Source: Chlorokybus atmophyticus
Lineage: Eukaryota; Streptophyta; Chlorokybophyceae; Chlorokybales; Chlorokybaceae
DNA length: 64,000 nucleotides
Reading direction: 5' to 3'
NCBI GenBank assembly: GCA_009103225.1
Contig: RHPI01002204.1
Location: forward strand, 359,810 to 423,809
Below the pieces are notes generated by a model. It was given only the letters and a program-made list of their open reading frames with translations. It was not told where the DNA came from and did no database searches. Shown here in pieces: positions 10,867 through 20,652 of this stretch (positions are counted from its first letter, which is position 1; each line of letters opens with the position of its first letter). The position numbers and the translations under genes are program-made.

Positions 10867-11435
10867 TGGCTATATACGCCGCCAACCTCCCGTCCAATCT
10901 ATGATGTCCCATCAATGACAGCCGCCAAGTTGGTGAGTCCCTAGCCCTACCACTGCTAACCCTTAACAGCCGCCTTATAAATTCTACGCAATTTGTTGCT
11001 AGCAGTGCGTTTGGCGTCGATTCGACGTCCAATAAATGACAACCCCCAGATATAAGGTGAGTATAGGGATTGACAGCCGCGTCGCTAGCTTTGTGAGTTT
11101 CATTGACTGTGTCGCACTGCATTTGGCACTGCACAATTGCGGCTTGTGCGGCGGTCACAATGCTTGTGCGGCTCGTGCGACTGTCCATATGGAACACAGT
11201 AGGACTTGACAGTCCTAGTCAGTGAGTAGTGAGTTCGCTTGCGAGTTTGCATGCGCCATGGTTGTGTGTTGCTTGAAAAATTGCATTAGTCGTTTGTGGT
11301 TTGCTGCTTGAGCTGTCAGCGCTTACCTAAAAGGTGTTTGTTTTGCTTTGAAGCTTGCATGCCTTGTTGATTGTGCGCTGAGTCACTGTCTGTGCACTAA
11401 GTTCGGTTGCTTGTTCAGGCTGTTCAGCTGACATT
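10867..11435. promoter_or_regulatory. Central divergent intergenic region of the DNA element
   Basis: About 570 bp between the two divergent genes with no coding signal. It contains several copies of the TTGACAG / CTGTCAA motif (near 10916, 11068, 11176, 11208), so it could hold a shared promoter. Inference only. Confidence 0.35.
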
Positions 11436-13861
11436 ATGGCTATTGGGGAGGGCAGCCTACTGCCTGCTGCAGCTGATTGCTTCAGGGCCAAGGGCAACCA
11501 TTTGCTGGGCCAGGCCAGCAAATGGTTCCTAATGAATGAGGAGTACAAGCATATGCGCACAACGCTGATGGTCAACCTAGAGAAGCTGAAGAAGGAGATG
11601 TTAAGCAAGTGGCCACTACCTCAAGGTATGAAAGGCAAGGACTTCAAGATGAATGCCGAGCACCGGCAGGAGCTCGACGAAGTATGCGAGGCGGTCTTGC
11701 AGCAGTCACTTCCACTGGTCTTTGACGTAAACCACACGCTCACGTGGACAAAAGGTGAGCTGCTTTCTTGGTGACATCTGCTGTTTGACAGAAACTTGCA
11801 TTCAGCTGTGTTGAAGTGAGCTTTCAAGCATGTCGTTCAGCTTTCAGTTCACTCACTGTTTGCTTAGCTGTCTTGCCATTGACAGTCCTTGCCCTGGTTG
11901 ATGTGTTTGTGCTTGTTGATTCATTGACCAGTTGCGATATGCTGTCTTTGAGGCTGTCTTCTGCTAGATGCCATCTTCCAACAGCTGAAAATGCTGTATT
12001 GGAGCTGTCTTGCCGTTGACAGTCCTTGCCGCTGGTACTTTGCTGTACTCTTATCTGCTTGTGTTGCAGCACAAATCAAGCAGCATGTACTGGTGCTGCA
12101 GTACTCCGTTGGCGCGAAGCGCGGCAGTGGTACCGGGAAGAGCGTCTAAGAACGCAATGAGGCCAAGAAGCAAAGGCGTGCAAGCGACAGGGAAGCTGCA
12201 CAAGGTAGCCGCGCTGCTCAAGCTGGAGCTGGCTGGGGCATGACATTTTGTCTGGGGAGGGACATGAGGGCCAACCAGCAGGTGGTCATGCTTGCGCCTT
12301 TAACCGCTCTTCCTCTCACAAACGCTCAGTACCGGGCCACTTGGCTAAAAGAGAGGTAAGCAACTATGGTGATGTCGGTCGACTGTCGGTCCTGTTGTAC
12401 TGTTTTGCTGAGCTGCTGCCTCCATGCATACTGGCTTAACACATGGTGCCTGCTACTCTGAATGCTACTCTGCGTGTCATGACAGGGGTGCGGACGGATA
12501 TGCTGAAGATCAGGTGTTCGACATTTGCAACAACGCAGTAGTTGTTGGCGACGCCACCATCGATTCCGTATGCGAGCCAGACCAACCAATGCGCACGTAT
12601 CCAGTCTCTGTTAACCACTGGATGGCAATGAGAAGTGAGGATGGCAACCTTGCCGATCAACTACCTGTGAAAGAAAGGCATTTTCTCTATGGCACGCCGA
12701 CAAGCAGCTGCCATGGTGGGCGTACTCTGGAGGTACATTGCTTGCTGTGGATGGGCACATGCTCCTGCTGTGACTGTATGGTGTAGTGCATGAGCATTTC
12801 TTGTGTTAAACACAACAACATGCAGGGCAGGGAGATGGAGTGGCCCATGATGGTCTTGGCCAGCGGAGGCATCTGCCCCTGTGAGGCATGCGCTAACGAT
12901 GAGCGCATTGCGGTGCCGGGTTGCATCAAGGACCGGCTACCTACGCCCGCAGCCAGGCACAGCACACACACAGAGGTTAATAAGGGCTGTTGTTAGGCTG
13001 TTGTCACATCATGAACAGTCGCCAATGCAGCCATTGATCACGCCTTGACAGTCGCAAATTGCATTACATGTTACAGTTCTTGACAGTCATTAATGCACTG
13101 CAGACTGTCAATGATATTGACAGTCGCCAATGGACTGCACTGACCACTCTGGGTCCTAGGCAGGTTGCTGGGGCGATCTCTGACTGTGAAGATGAAGAAG
13201 CCGCCGCCATGGACTTGCGAACTGCAGCGGGGATCGTGTGCAACACCAAGCCCAACGCCCCCACCAGAGAGGAGGCAATGGACATGTATGAGTACTACCA
13301 CCACATCGAGCACACGCTGTTCCACAATGGTCACCAGCTGGCATTCAAGGACCCCAACCAAATGGAGCGTGTGCCAGACGAGCTGATGTTGAGAGCCATT
13401 GTCAGCTTTGCTGCCAGGAAAAAGTGGTTGATGTCCAACAAAGATGTTGAAGGAGGGTGCAAGTGGGGATCCAATCGCAAACTACCAGGTATGCATACTT
13501 CACTGCAGCAAGTTAACGACAGTCCTTTGCTGGTTTTCAAGAGTGATGATTTGGTACAATGCAGGGCTTTTGAGCGAGGCAAAGAAGAGAAAGCCATTCC
13601 GACCCAAGAGGCAGTGGACGCGACAGCCCTCGTCATCCTCCTAGGTGGGTGGTTTCCTGTGCTATGGTCAAGTTACATTACTGTTTGTGTAAGCACGTGA
13701 CAGTACAGTTGTTGTGCAGAGCTCAACAAGCACTCGCTAAGTGTTTGCAAGAGATGCTGTTGAGCAAGGCTGTCGCGGGTGTCTTCACATTGGGGTTGAA
13801 TCAACCAGGGAGAGCACAAGTCTGGCTTCCTGGCGAAGGTGCTGGCAACACAAGAGACTGA
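11436..13861 (+). CDS. Unknown multi-exon gene within the DNA element
   Basis: I infer about seven exons. Exon 1 (11436-11752) starts ATGGCTATTGG and encodes a helical protein segment (WFLMNEEYKHMRTTLMVNLE). Exon 2 is near 12070-12355 and needs a frame change (RWREARQWYREERLRTQ, then ERNEAKKQRRASDREAAQ). Later exons are about 12486-12717, 12826-12973 (includes GGICPCEACANDERIAVPGC), 13162-13490 (MYEYYHHIEHTLFHNGHQLA, ARKKWLMSNKDVEGGCKW), 13566-13644 and 13720-13861, ending GEGAGNTRD stop. Introns begin GT and end AG. I recognise no family. The Cys cluster CPCEAC could bind metal. It is divergent from the SET gene, so the pair may share the ~570-bp central region. It might be a transposase of an unfamiliar type or captured host sequence. 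Confidence 0.5.
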
Positions 13862-14039
13862 TGTTGTTAGCTGCTCCTGTTACCTCCTGTAACCGCAGCT
13901 TGAAGTGCATGTAGGAGACTGTAGCTACAGTCTCACTGGCTTGACACTGATGGGCTGTCGTTTGACAGTCCATTACAGCATTTCTGTGAATTGCATGCGT
14001 GTCGGATTGTATGCACCGGGCACGGTGCAGGCACCAGTG

Positions 14040-14705
14040 CTAAGACCATGCATGGATTCAATGGCTGTGACATCATGACAGACCATGCATGGTGCGACTG
14101 TCAATCAGACCATGTGGTGCGTTGTCTGTTAGGACCAGACATGGTGCCGCTTGTGGACCATGCATGGCTTCAATGGCTGTGACATTATGATAGACCATGC
14201 ATGGTGCGACTGTCAATCAGACCATGTATGGTGCGTTGTTTGTTAGGACCATGCATGGTACCGCTTGTGGACCACATATGCACAACAAAGTCCGTATCCA
14301 TGGACCGTGCATGGTGCGACTCGATCAGACTGGCACCCATAAATGGTCCACTGAGCCAGGAGGGCAGCGCACCATGCATGGTCTGAAATATGTCAGTTTA
14401 AACAAAGACTTCCGGTCCGTATCCATGGACCGTGCATGATGCGACTGTCGATCACCAGACATGTGGAAGTAACAAACCATGCCTGGTCTTCTGCGCCAGG
14501 GGGCATTGCACCATACATGGTCCTTGCAAACTCATACAAATAGGTCACCATACATGGTGCGACCCCAAACAAACATGGGACCGTTCACGTGAGGTTTGGA
14601 CCATGCATGGTCCGACTGTCATTGACAGTCCGACCATATATGATCCACCAATTTCACTTAGCAGGGGAAAATCCCGGTTCAGAGGTACGGACCATTCATG
14701 GTCCT
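14040..14705. repeat. Right array of ATGCAT-centred palindromes
   Basis: About twenty imperfect copies of GGACCATGCATGGTCC, with cores such as ACCATGCATGGT at about 14081, 14193, 14247, 14370 and 14597, often followed by GCGACTGTCAATC. A near-duplicate block about 110 bp apart (14081-14180 versus 14193-14290) shows local tandem expansion. It matches the left array in sequence and in position relative to the end. Confidence 0.75.
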
Positions 14706-14935
14706 TTGACGTCAATCGGTGTGTGTGATGCTGAGAATGGCAATCTTCGTTGCTTCGCCAGCACACAGGGTTCACACAACACCTCTTGCATGGTGTCCAT
14801 CTCCTCCAGCTTAATGTTGATGCCATCCACCATGTCTTCCTTTATCAGCCTGGTGAGGTTATCGTAGCCGAGATGTTCAAGTCGTCGATGCCACAGCGCT
14901 GCAGAGTCTTTTGTCGATGCAGTATACGCTTGCAC
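14706..14935 (-). pseudogene. Copia GAG-pre-integrase and zinc-binding N-terminus of integrase
   Basis: The minus-strand frame reads AALWHRRLEHLGYDNLTRLI, then CEPCVLAKQRRLPFSASHTP. It shows the HHCC zinc-binding pattern (two His, then CxxC) and stops at the junction with the nested DNA element. It joins in order to the integrase core at 7098-7999. Confidence 0.8.
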
Positions 14936-15036
14936 TCAAGCAAGCTTCACATGATACTCTCCTCCTCCATAATCTTTGGCGATCATGTACACAACCCCAT
15001 CAATCAGTACACGCCCATGGTCTCCCTCAAATACAG

Positions 15037-15357
15037 TCATAGCCCCAGCTCTTGCAGCAGCACGCAGACTAGACTAACAACCGCTCGGGGAACATGTAAC
15101 ACATTGCGCAAGCACACTTGCCTCCCAGCTCCGTCAACACTGCAATTAAGGTGGATATCCCCCATGCCAATGGCTGCTTCCTCACTGCTTCCAAATGTGA
15201 CCATGACAGGCTTGTGCATAAGCTTGTAGCTCTGGAACTGCTCCTTGTCAAAGGTGAGATGCTTGTTGCACCCGGAGTCCAGCACCCAAGTAGTAGCAAA
15301 TCTTGACGATGCAGCTGTAAAGGCCATGGGTTTCTCACCCTTGTTGTCGTCCGCCAC
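15037..15357 (-). pseudogene. Copia aspartic protease
   Basis: Minus-strand frame with TTWVLDSGCNKHLTFDKEQF, the copia protease active site in the DSG form, followed by VTFGSSEEAAIGMGDIHL and LRNVLHVPRAVVSLVCV, typical of the domain that cuts the Gag-Pol polyprotein. It overlaps in another frame with the end of the Gag frame, which reflects frameshift decay. Confidence 0.8.
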
Positions 15358-15369
15358 CCTTCGCCTTCT

Positions 15370-16131
15370 CTTGCTCCGCTAACCACATCCGGCACTCTAT
15401 TGAAGTGGCCCTTCTTCCCACAATCATGACACTTGTGGGTCATCTTGTAGTCCTTCCACTTCCTGTTGCCACCGTTGTACGAGCCTCCTCCTCCACCCAG
15501 ACTTCCTTTCTTTAAGCTTGAAGCAGCAAACGCCACCGAATCTGCTTCATCCCTTTTCCTGCCTGTCTTCTCTTCTTGTTGAAGCAGCACGGGCAGCACC
15601 ACGTTGAGCTTGAGTTCTCCCCTCTGCGTCTCAAGCACGGTCACCACCATGTAGCACTCCTCTAGAAGACCGGAGAGGATAGCCCAAACCAGCTCCACCT
15701 CTTTCACCTCGTGGCCTATCGTATCGAGGTCTTTCCACAGCTTCCTTGCTCGTCCCACGGACTTAAAAATAGGCTCCGCTGACTCCTTCTTTAACGCGTT
15801 CAAATGCCTCCTCAGCTGCAGCTTTCTTGCATTGTTGCTTGCTTCGAACGTGTCTGCTAGCTTCTGCCACTCTTCCTTGGCATGCTCACACTCATCAAGC
15901 ATCACAAGATGGTGATCCTTCACGTTCAAGAACAGCAATTCAAGTGCCTTTTCACTCTTCTCCAACCGCACACTCTGTATACTCTACAAGTGCGTCACCG
16001 TTAGAATCGGCATACTTCCGCAAACCCTTGTGCTTCAGGAGCGCCTTCATCTTTATGCTCCATGTGCTGTAGTTCTCTAGATGCAGAGGTGCCACCAACA
16101 ACGTAGCGCTTGAGCCTTCATCTTCTGCCAT
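15370..16131 (-). pseudogene. gag: Copia Gag
   Basis: Begins at ATG 16131 (MAEDEGSSATLLVAPLHLEN, then YSTWSIKMKALLKHKGLRKY), the N-terminal motif of copia Gag proteins. A frameshift near 15970 moves homology to a frame giving the UBN2-like helical capsid region (VRLEKSEKALELLFLNV, ARKLWKDLDTIGHEV). A CCHC zinc knuckle near 15430-15390 (CHDCGKKGHFNR) lacks its last Cys in frame because of an apparent 2-base deletion. It packages element RNA in intact relatives; this copy is broken. Confidence 0.8.
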
Positions 16132-16229
16132 CTTGTCACGCCTTTTTTGGAGGTCTTCCGCAAGTAGCAGCTCCGCTCAGCTTCTCCACTAGTTATAGTG
16201 ATGTCTCCTCTCTTGAACCACTAGCAGTA

Positions 16230-16242
16230 TGGGCCCATAACC
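16230..16242 (-). other. Copia primer-binding site complementary to initiator tRNA anticodon arm
   Basis: Immediately inside the 5' LTR the + strand reads tgggcccataacc, identical to the anticodon-arm sequence of eukaryotic initiator tRNA-Met (GGGCCCAUAACC). On the minus (element) strand it is the complementary GGTTATGGGCCCA. This fits priming by a half-tRNA cleaved in the anticodon loop, as known for Drosophila copia. Confidence 0.75.
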
Positions 16243-16749
16243 TGTTGAACACTTAGCTAGCATTGGCCAACTATAGCATACACTTGCACCAGAATATATA
16301 CACAAGGCATGCACACAAGGCTTGCAAAGGGGTTTCACAAAAACCAACAACTTGTTAACTCCGCTGGCCTTTATACCAGCCGGACTACACATGTCTACTT
16401 TAGCGAGCACCGCGTGAGCTATACTCAGCAGATTGCCAATATATAAGCTTAGCTCTCTAGCTTACAGCCAAAGCTTTTCAACAAACTAAGCCACGCCTCC
16501 CAAAGCTTGGTATACGGGGAATTCTCGCCGTTCTCCCAAGGCATTTGCTGCGGCAGGCTGCGCCAGCCTCATGAGCAAGTCTAGAGTCTCCTGCTTGGTC
16601 ATACTCCGCGTAGTGGACTCGATATCTGCTACAGACTTATAATTGATCGATATCAGCTCATACTAGTAACAGTATCTCTAAGGCTCATGCCTTAGCCAAT
16701 TCACAAGCTAACTGGACTGAGCACTGTGCAAGACATGCTCATGCTAAGA
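16243..16749 (-). repeat. Copia LTR (right, 5' LTR of the minus-strand element)
   Basis: Starts TGTTGAACAC and aligns with 4981-5487 along its length. The end reads gctaaga where the other LTR has gctaaca, a single substitution. It is flanked by gcaaa, matching gcaac on the far side. Confidence 0.85.
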
Positions 16750-18110
16750 GCAAAGTCATGGGACCATGCCATTGGCCCTCTTGCTACGGAGGACACACGA
16801 GAGAAGTTAAAGGCTCTCCTCAGCAAGTAGACAAGCCAATTTAGCTTCAACGTTAAGGAGCTGGGTGCATGTTCAGTGTACAAGAGATGGACATCCAGCT
16901 GGTGGACACCGAGCCGGTGTTCCGACGGCAATACAGGCTCTCCAAGTTGGAAGAGGATCTAGTGGAACAGAGATGTCAGACTCTGCTGAACGCAGGCTTC
17001 ACTGAGGAGTCCACATCAAACTTTGTAGCCACGACAGTCATGCCATTAAAGGAGGATTCAGTAGGCAATTGCACAGAATGGCGCATGTGCGGCGACTACC
17101 GCCCCCTCAACAACAAGACAAAACAAGACAAGTACCCAATGCCCACATCAGAGGGCATCTTTAAAGATGTAGGAGACTGCACGGTCTTTAGCATCGTTGA
17201 CATGCGCCAAAGGTACAATTACATTGCCATCAAGGACGAGGACAAGCACAAGACCTCCTTATGGGGCAATCGACAGTTGTACCAGTAGAAGGTGATGCCG
17301 TTCGGGCTGAAGAATGCCCCTGCCAAGTTCCAATGCGTCATGGACAAAGCCTTGAAGGGGCTGGACTTCTCGCGATGCTGAATTGACAACATCCTCATCT
17401 TCAGCCGCAGCAACGAATAGCACCTACAGAACATCCAGGAGGTGCTGAAGAGGCTCAAGGGAGTGGGGATGACTGTGCACCCCGACAAGTGCATCTTTTT
17501 GCCTCACAAGGTACCCTACTTGGGGCACATGATTGTGCCCCACCGTGTGTACGTACAGCATGCAAAGGTGGAGGCCCTGGCAGCTGTCCCTGCTCCTATG
17601 GACCGCACGCGCCTGCGCGCCTTCTTGGGCCTTACCAACTACTATCGCTGGTTCGTAAAGGACTTCGCGAAGATAGCGCGGCCCCTCAACGAGCTACTGA
17701 AGAAGGAAGTGGAGTTTGCGTGGAAGGAGCCGAAACATCAAGCCAGTAAGCACAGGCTCACCACAGCTCCCATCCTTCAATGCCCTGACTACACCAAGCC
17801 CTTCATCCTTCACACCGACTGGAGCAAGCTGGGGGTGGGAGCCGTGCTGGTGCAGCATGATGAGAACAAGAAAGAGCGCGTGGTGTTATACGCTTGCCGG
17901 AACAACAACAGTGCCGAGGCCAACTATATCAGCTACGAGGGAGAGTGCCTCGCTGCAGTGTGCGCTATCTCCTTCTTCCAGCCCTTGCTGTCCGGTTGGC
18001 AGTTTTAGTTGATCACGGACCATCAGCCACTTAAGTGGTTTATGACCAACCAGCACTCGACAGGAAAACTTGCCCGTTAGGCCTTACTACTGCAATAGTA
18101 TAATCTTGAG
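16750..18110 (+). pseudogene. pol: Ty3-type reverse transcriptase and RNase H
   Basis: The frame from about 16869 reads TEPVFRRQYRLSKLEEDLVE, CTEWRMCGDYRPLNNKTKQD and FSIVDMRQRYNYIAIKDED, typical Ty3 RT. After a stop at 17286 it continues KVMPFGLKNAPAKFQ. The YxDD box near 17380 reads stop-IDN, so it is catalytically dead. From 17442 come the thumb and RNase H: FLGLTNYYRWFVKDFAKIAR, FILHTDWSKLGVGAVLVQHD, and after a stop ITDHQPLKWFM. The segment continues the methyltransferase-bearing polyprotein across the copia insertion. Confidence 0.85.
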
Positions 18111-18709
18111 ATCGACCACCGCGCCGGCCTTACCATTCAAGACGCCAATGGACGCAGTCGTAACCCCCACCTCAGCATTAATGACACAACCGGAGCTCGA
18201 CATGAGCTCGATCTTGCGACTGCAGCTCCTATGGTGGCTGCCATGTTCGCTGTCGCGGCATTGCGTGTAGGTTGCAAGACCAACATAGCTGCCACAGCAG
18301 CAGCTAAGGAGATGCCTGCCCTTGAGTCAACCGGCCTTGCATGGGACGCCACAAGAGACACGCACACCATCAACGTCGATGTCGATGACATGGAGCTGGC
18401 GTCCACCGACACCAGGCAAGACATATGGCTGAACAATCCCTCTCTTTCCTCCAAAGTGGTCAGGTCCCTGCAAGCATGAGTGCGCGTGAGAAGAACCGCG
18501 TCAACCAACGCACTCAACACTACCGCTGGGCAGATGACAAGCTGTATTGGCGTCTTCACGGTGAAAATAAGGAGATGCCGACCCCAGCCACACGTGAGGG
18601 CATCATCACTACCCTACACACTGAGCTCGGACACTTTAAGCGTACAGTCTGCCTTGTAAGGGCACAATATTGATGGCATGGGTTATACAAGCAAGTGAAG
18701 GAGTTTTTC
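18110..18709 (+). pseudogene. pol: Ty3 linker and start of integrase
   Basis: Past RNase H, about 18425-18673 reads KNRVNQRTQHYRWADDKLYW and TPATREGIITTLHTELGHFK, the conserved approach to the integrase zinc finger in Ty3 elements (HxxxGH). Homology fades at VKEF, where the solo LTR begins, and resumes after it. Confidence 0.65.
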
Positions 18710-19132
18710 TGTTGAGAGTATTCCTACATACGATCAGCATCGACCCTCCACACAGGAGTAGAAGTTCGTAAGGCGAGCACTAGGTCCGGACTTAGCAAGA
18801 CGGCACCGTCGGACCAGACTCCGGACTCCAGACTGGAGCCTTACTAACCGCTTTGTATCTCCGCGTATACTTACTCATATTAGGCGTGTAAGCGCTTGTT
18901 AGAAAGCTCTAGTTTTAAGAAAGATAACACAGCTTAGAGCGCGTTATAAGGCTGAGTATAGCTTACGCAGTGCTTGCAAATGTAGACGTGTATGTAACTG
19001 GCTGGTATAAGAAGCAGCGGACGACTTGTAATAGATGAATGTGATGTGACTTGTGTATGCTCTAGTGGCGGTAGCTCTGTCTCTGTGTGTCCATGCTTGC
19101 CTCAGCTACATCTGCATGTTAGTCCTTCAACA
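18710..19132 (-). repeat. Solo LTR of a copia-like element in the Ty3 integrase
   Basis: The 423-bp insert starts TGTTGAGAG and ends CCTTCAACA, an inverted TGTTGA/TCAACA pair. Part of it (gctgagtatagcttacgc, then agtgcttgcaaatgtagac) matches the reverse complement of the copia LTRs at 4981-5487 and 16243-16749, so it is a diverged relative; orientation is assigned from that match. No clear target duplication is seen. Confidence 0.65.
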
Positions 19133-20100
19133 AGTTGGTAAGGCACCGCCGACATTGTGCGCGCAAGCCTCAACACGCGCAGTGCCACGCTGCGTCCTCT
19201 CCCCATCTCCGGCCTCTTCTATCGCTGGGGGCTCGACATCTTGGGAGACTTGTCACCCTCGGCACGTGGCAACCGCTACATCCTAGTGATGATCGAGCAT
19301 TTCTCCAAGTGGGTGGAGATGGTGCCACTACCCGATAAGAGCAGTAGGGGGGTGGCTCAAGCCTTCCTCTCTCATGTCTCCAGCCTCTTCGGCAGCTATA
19401 CAGAGGTCATCAGCGACCAAGGCACCGAGTTCAGAGGGGAGTTCAACACTCTCTTACACAGGTGCTACATTGATCATTGCCGTACCTCGCGTGACCACCC
19501 TCAAGCCGACGGTCTCGTCAAGCGCACGGTGCCAACCATCCAAAAGCACTCCGCAAGTATGTGCTGGCGTACGAGAAGAGAACACCTGGGATGACCACCT
19601 CCCATGGGTGGCTCTTGGATACCGACTATCGAAGCGGGCAGCTCTGCGCGAGTACCGCTCGTACTACTTTCTGCTCGGGGGACCGCCGCTGCTTCCTTTC
19701 CGTGCACAGCAGGAGGTGAACCGCATGGTGAACAACCTCGACGATCCCGACTGGATGCACCATGACATTATCATGCGCGCAGCACTATTGAAGCGCACAG
19801 TCCCTATGGCCTTCAACAACTTGCGCATCGTGCACCGCGACACGCTACGCTACGAGTGCGTGCGCAGTGGCTTCTACAAGGAGCGCCACTGCCGGTTTCA
19901 AGCAGGGGACGTCGCCTACCGCATGGAGGCCACCAAGGACACGCTTGACACCTCCAATGCTCGCACGGTCTACAAGGTGCTCAAGGTGTACCTTACAGGG
20001 GTACAAGACCTCCTCGGCCAGAATGGCGAGAGGTTGAAGGACAACATGCTGAACCGCGCGCCGTGTCACCTCCCTTACATAGCAGGGTCATGGCGTATCA
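19133..20100 (+). pseudogene. pol: Ty3-type integrase
   Basis: The 19157-19594 frame reads GLFYRWGLDILGDLSPSARG, ILVMIEHFSKWVEMVPLPD and VISDQGTEFRGEF, giving the first two catalytic Asp. The third acidic site normally lies in a GLVER-type motif but reads ADGLVKRTV. A frame change leads to 19374-20168, which continues DDHLPWVALGYRLSKRAALR through a C-terminal GDVAYRMEATKDTLDTSNA to NMLNRAPCHLPY. The domain would insert the cDNA; the lost Glu and frameshift show decay. Confidence 0.85.
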
Positions 20101-20129
20101 ACACCCTCACCCCGCCCGCAGCACGCGTT

Positions 20130-20290
20130 GCGAGCGCTACCGCAGCGTCGACGACGACTCGCTCATAATGTTTGGCGATGGCTGCAACAAGGGCCTGAAT
20201 TGCTACTCACAGACAGTCTCGGAGCCCCCACTGGATGCGGTACCAGTATGGAGGAGTATCGGTGTGATGACTGCCGCGTCAACGGCCCTT
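20130..20290 (+). pseudogene. C-terminal PHD-like finger of the Ty3 polyprotein
   Basis: The frame at 20063-20308 reads CERYRSVDDDSLIMFGDGCN, then KGLNCYSQTVSEPPLDAVP, and another frame at about 20245-20285 reads MEEYRCDDCRVNGP. Together these trace a Cys4-His-Cys3 PHD finger in which one Cys has become Tyr, another Gly, and the His Asn, with a frame change before the last CxxC. PHD fingers usually read histone H3 tails; in Ty3 elements the same position often holds a chromodomain that targets integration. Confidence 0.6.
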
Positions 20291-20652
20291 CCTTGCATTG
20301 AACACTGAACTCTAGAGCTGGAACCTCCTAAGAGGCTCAGGGGGGTTGGCTTGTTACCTGTGTGTCCTACAGCACAGCATGTATACTAAGGAGGAGATTC
20401 TCTCCACATGTTCGCACCACTCCACATCAGCGGCTGTGCACCAAGAAGCATATACTGTCACAGAAAATTGGGTTATCTTTTTGCTTTTGCTAACACCACC
20501 AGATCTCTCTCTCGCTCTCGCTGTGTACTTGCACATGGCACTGCAAGTGGCCGTGCGTGCTTGCGTGTATTGCACTAATGTGGTGATTCCAATTCCTGTT
20601 GCATATGCATGCACGTGTAAGTGGCCGCGCCTACTTGCACATGCATGGTAGG

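Larger units (their letters stand above)
8011..14705. mobile_element. 6.7-kb DNA element with SET-domain gene and palindrome arrays
   Basis: This insertion splits copia integrase. The termini resemble inverted repeats: the left GGATCAGGTATGGTC and the reverse complement of the right end match at 12 of 15 bases, and a ~10-bp target duplication flanks them. Both ends carry arrays of imperfect GGACCATGCATGGTCC palindromes (left about 8040-8690, right about 14040-14705). A short motif TTGACAGTC or its complement recurs through the whole interior. Two divergent intron-containing genes lie between the arrays: a SET-domain gene (-) and an unknown gene (+). I recognise no transposase, so the superfamily is unknown; the duplication length would suit Mutator-like elements, but that is only a hint. 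It could be a non-autonomous element that captured genes. Confidence 0.65.
4856..16749 (-). mobile_element. Ty1/copia retrotransposon inserted in the Ty3 element
   Basis: The element lies on the minus strand. Its LTRs are 4981-5487 and 16243-16749 (both about 507 bp) and differ visibly, so the insertion is not recent. A flanking direct repeat gcaac (4851-4855) / gcaaa (16750-16754) fits a 5-bp target duplication with one mutation. Minus-strand order is gag, protease, integrase, RT, RNase H, which is diagnostic of copia. The 8011-14705 DNA element interrupts integrase. An extra chimeric 125 bp sits at the outer left edge (4856-4980), inside the target duplication, so it arrived with the insertion. 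Frameshifts show the copy is dead. Confidence 0.85.
643..20344 (+). mobile_element. Decayed Ty3/gypsy-type retrotransposon with methyltransferase and PHD domains
   Basis: On the + strand I read, in order: Gag with two zinc knuckles, an aspartic protease (LDTGA), a cytosine-C5 DNA methyltransferase, then after a nested copia insertion (4856-16749) reverse transcriptase, RNase H, integrase (interrupted by a solo LTR) and a C-terminal PHD-like finger. The RT, RNase H, integrase order is that of Ty3/gypsy elements. Stops and frameshifts occur throughout. The RT YIDD box reads stop-IDN, and the position expected to be the integrase catalytic Glu reads Lys, so the copy is dead. Outer LTRs were not found, so both limits are coding limits only. 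The G-run at 20339-20345 after the PHD region may be a polypurine tract. Confidence 0.8.

Noticed and set aside
8011-14705. Assigning the element to Mutator, Helitron or KDZ groups
   Set aside because: Target length alone suggests Mutator, but no transposase of any of these groups was recognised.
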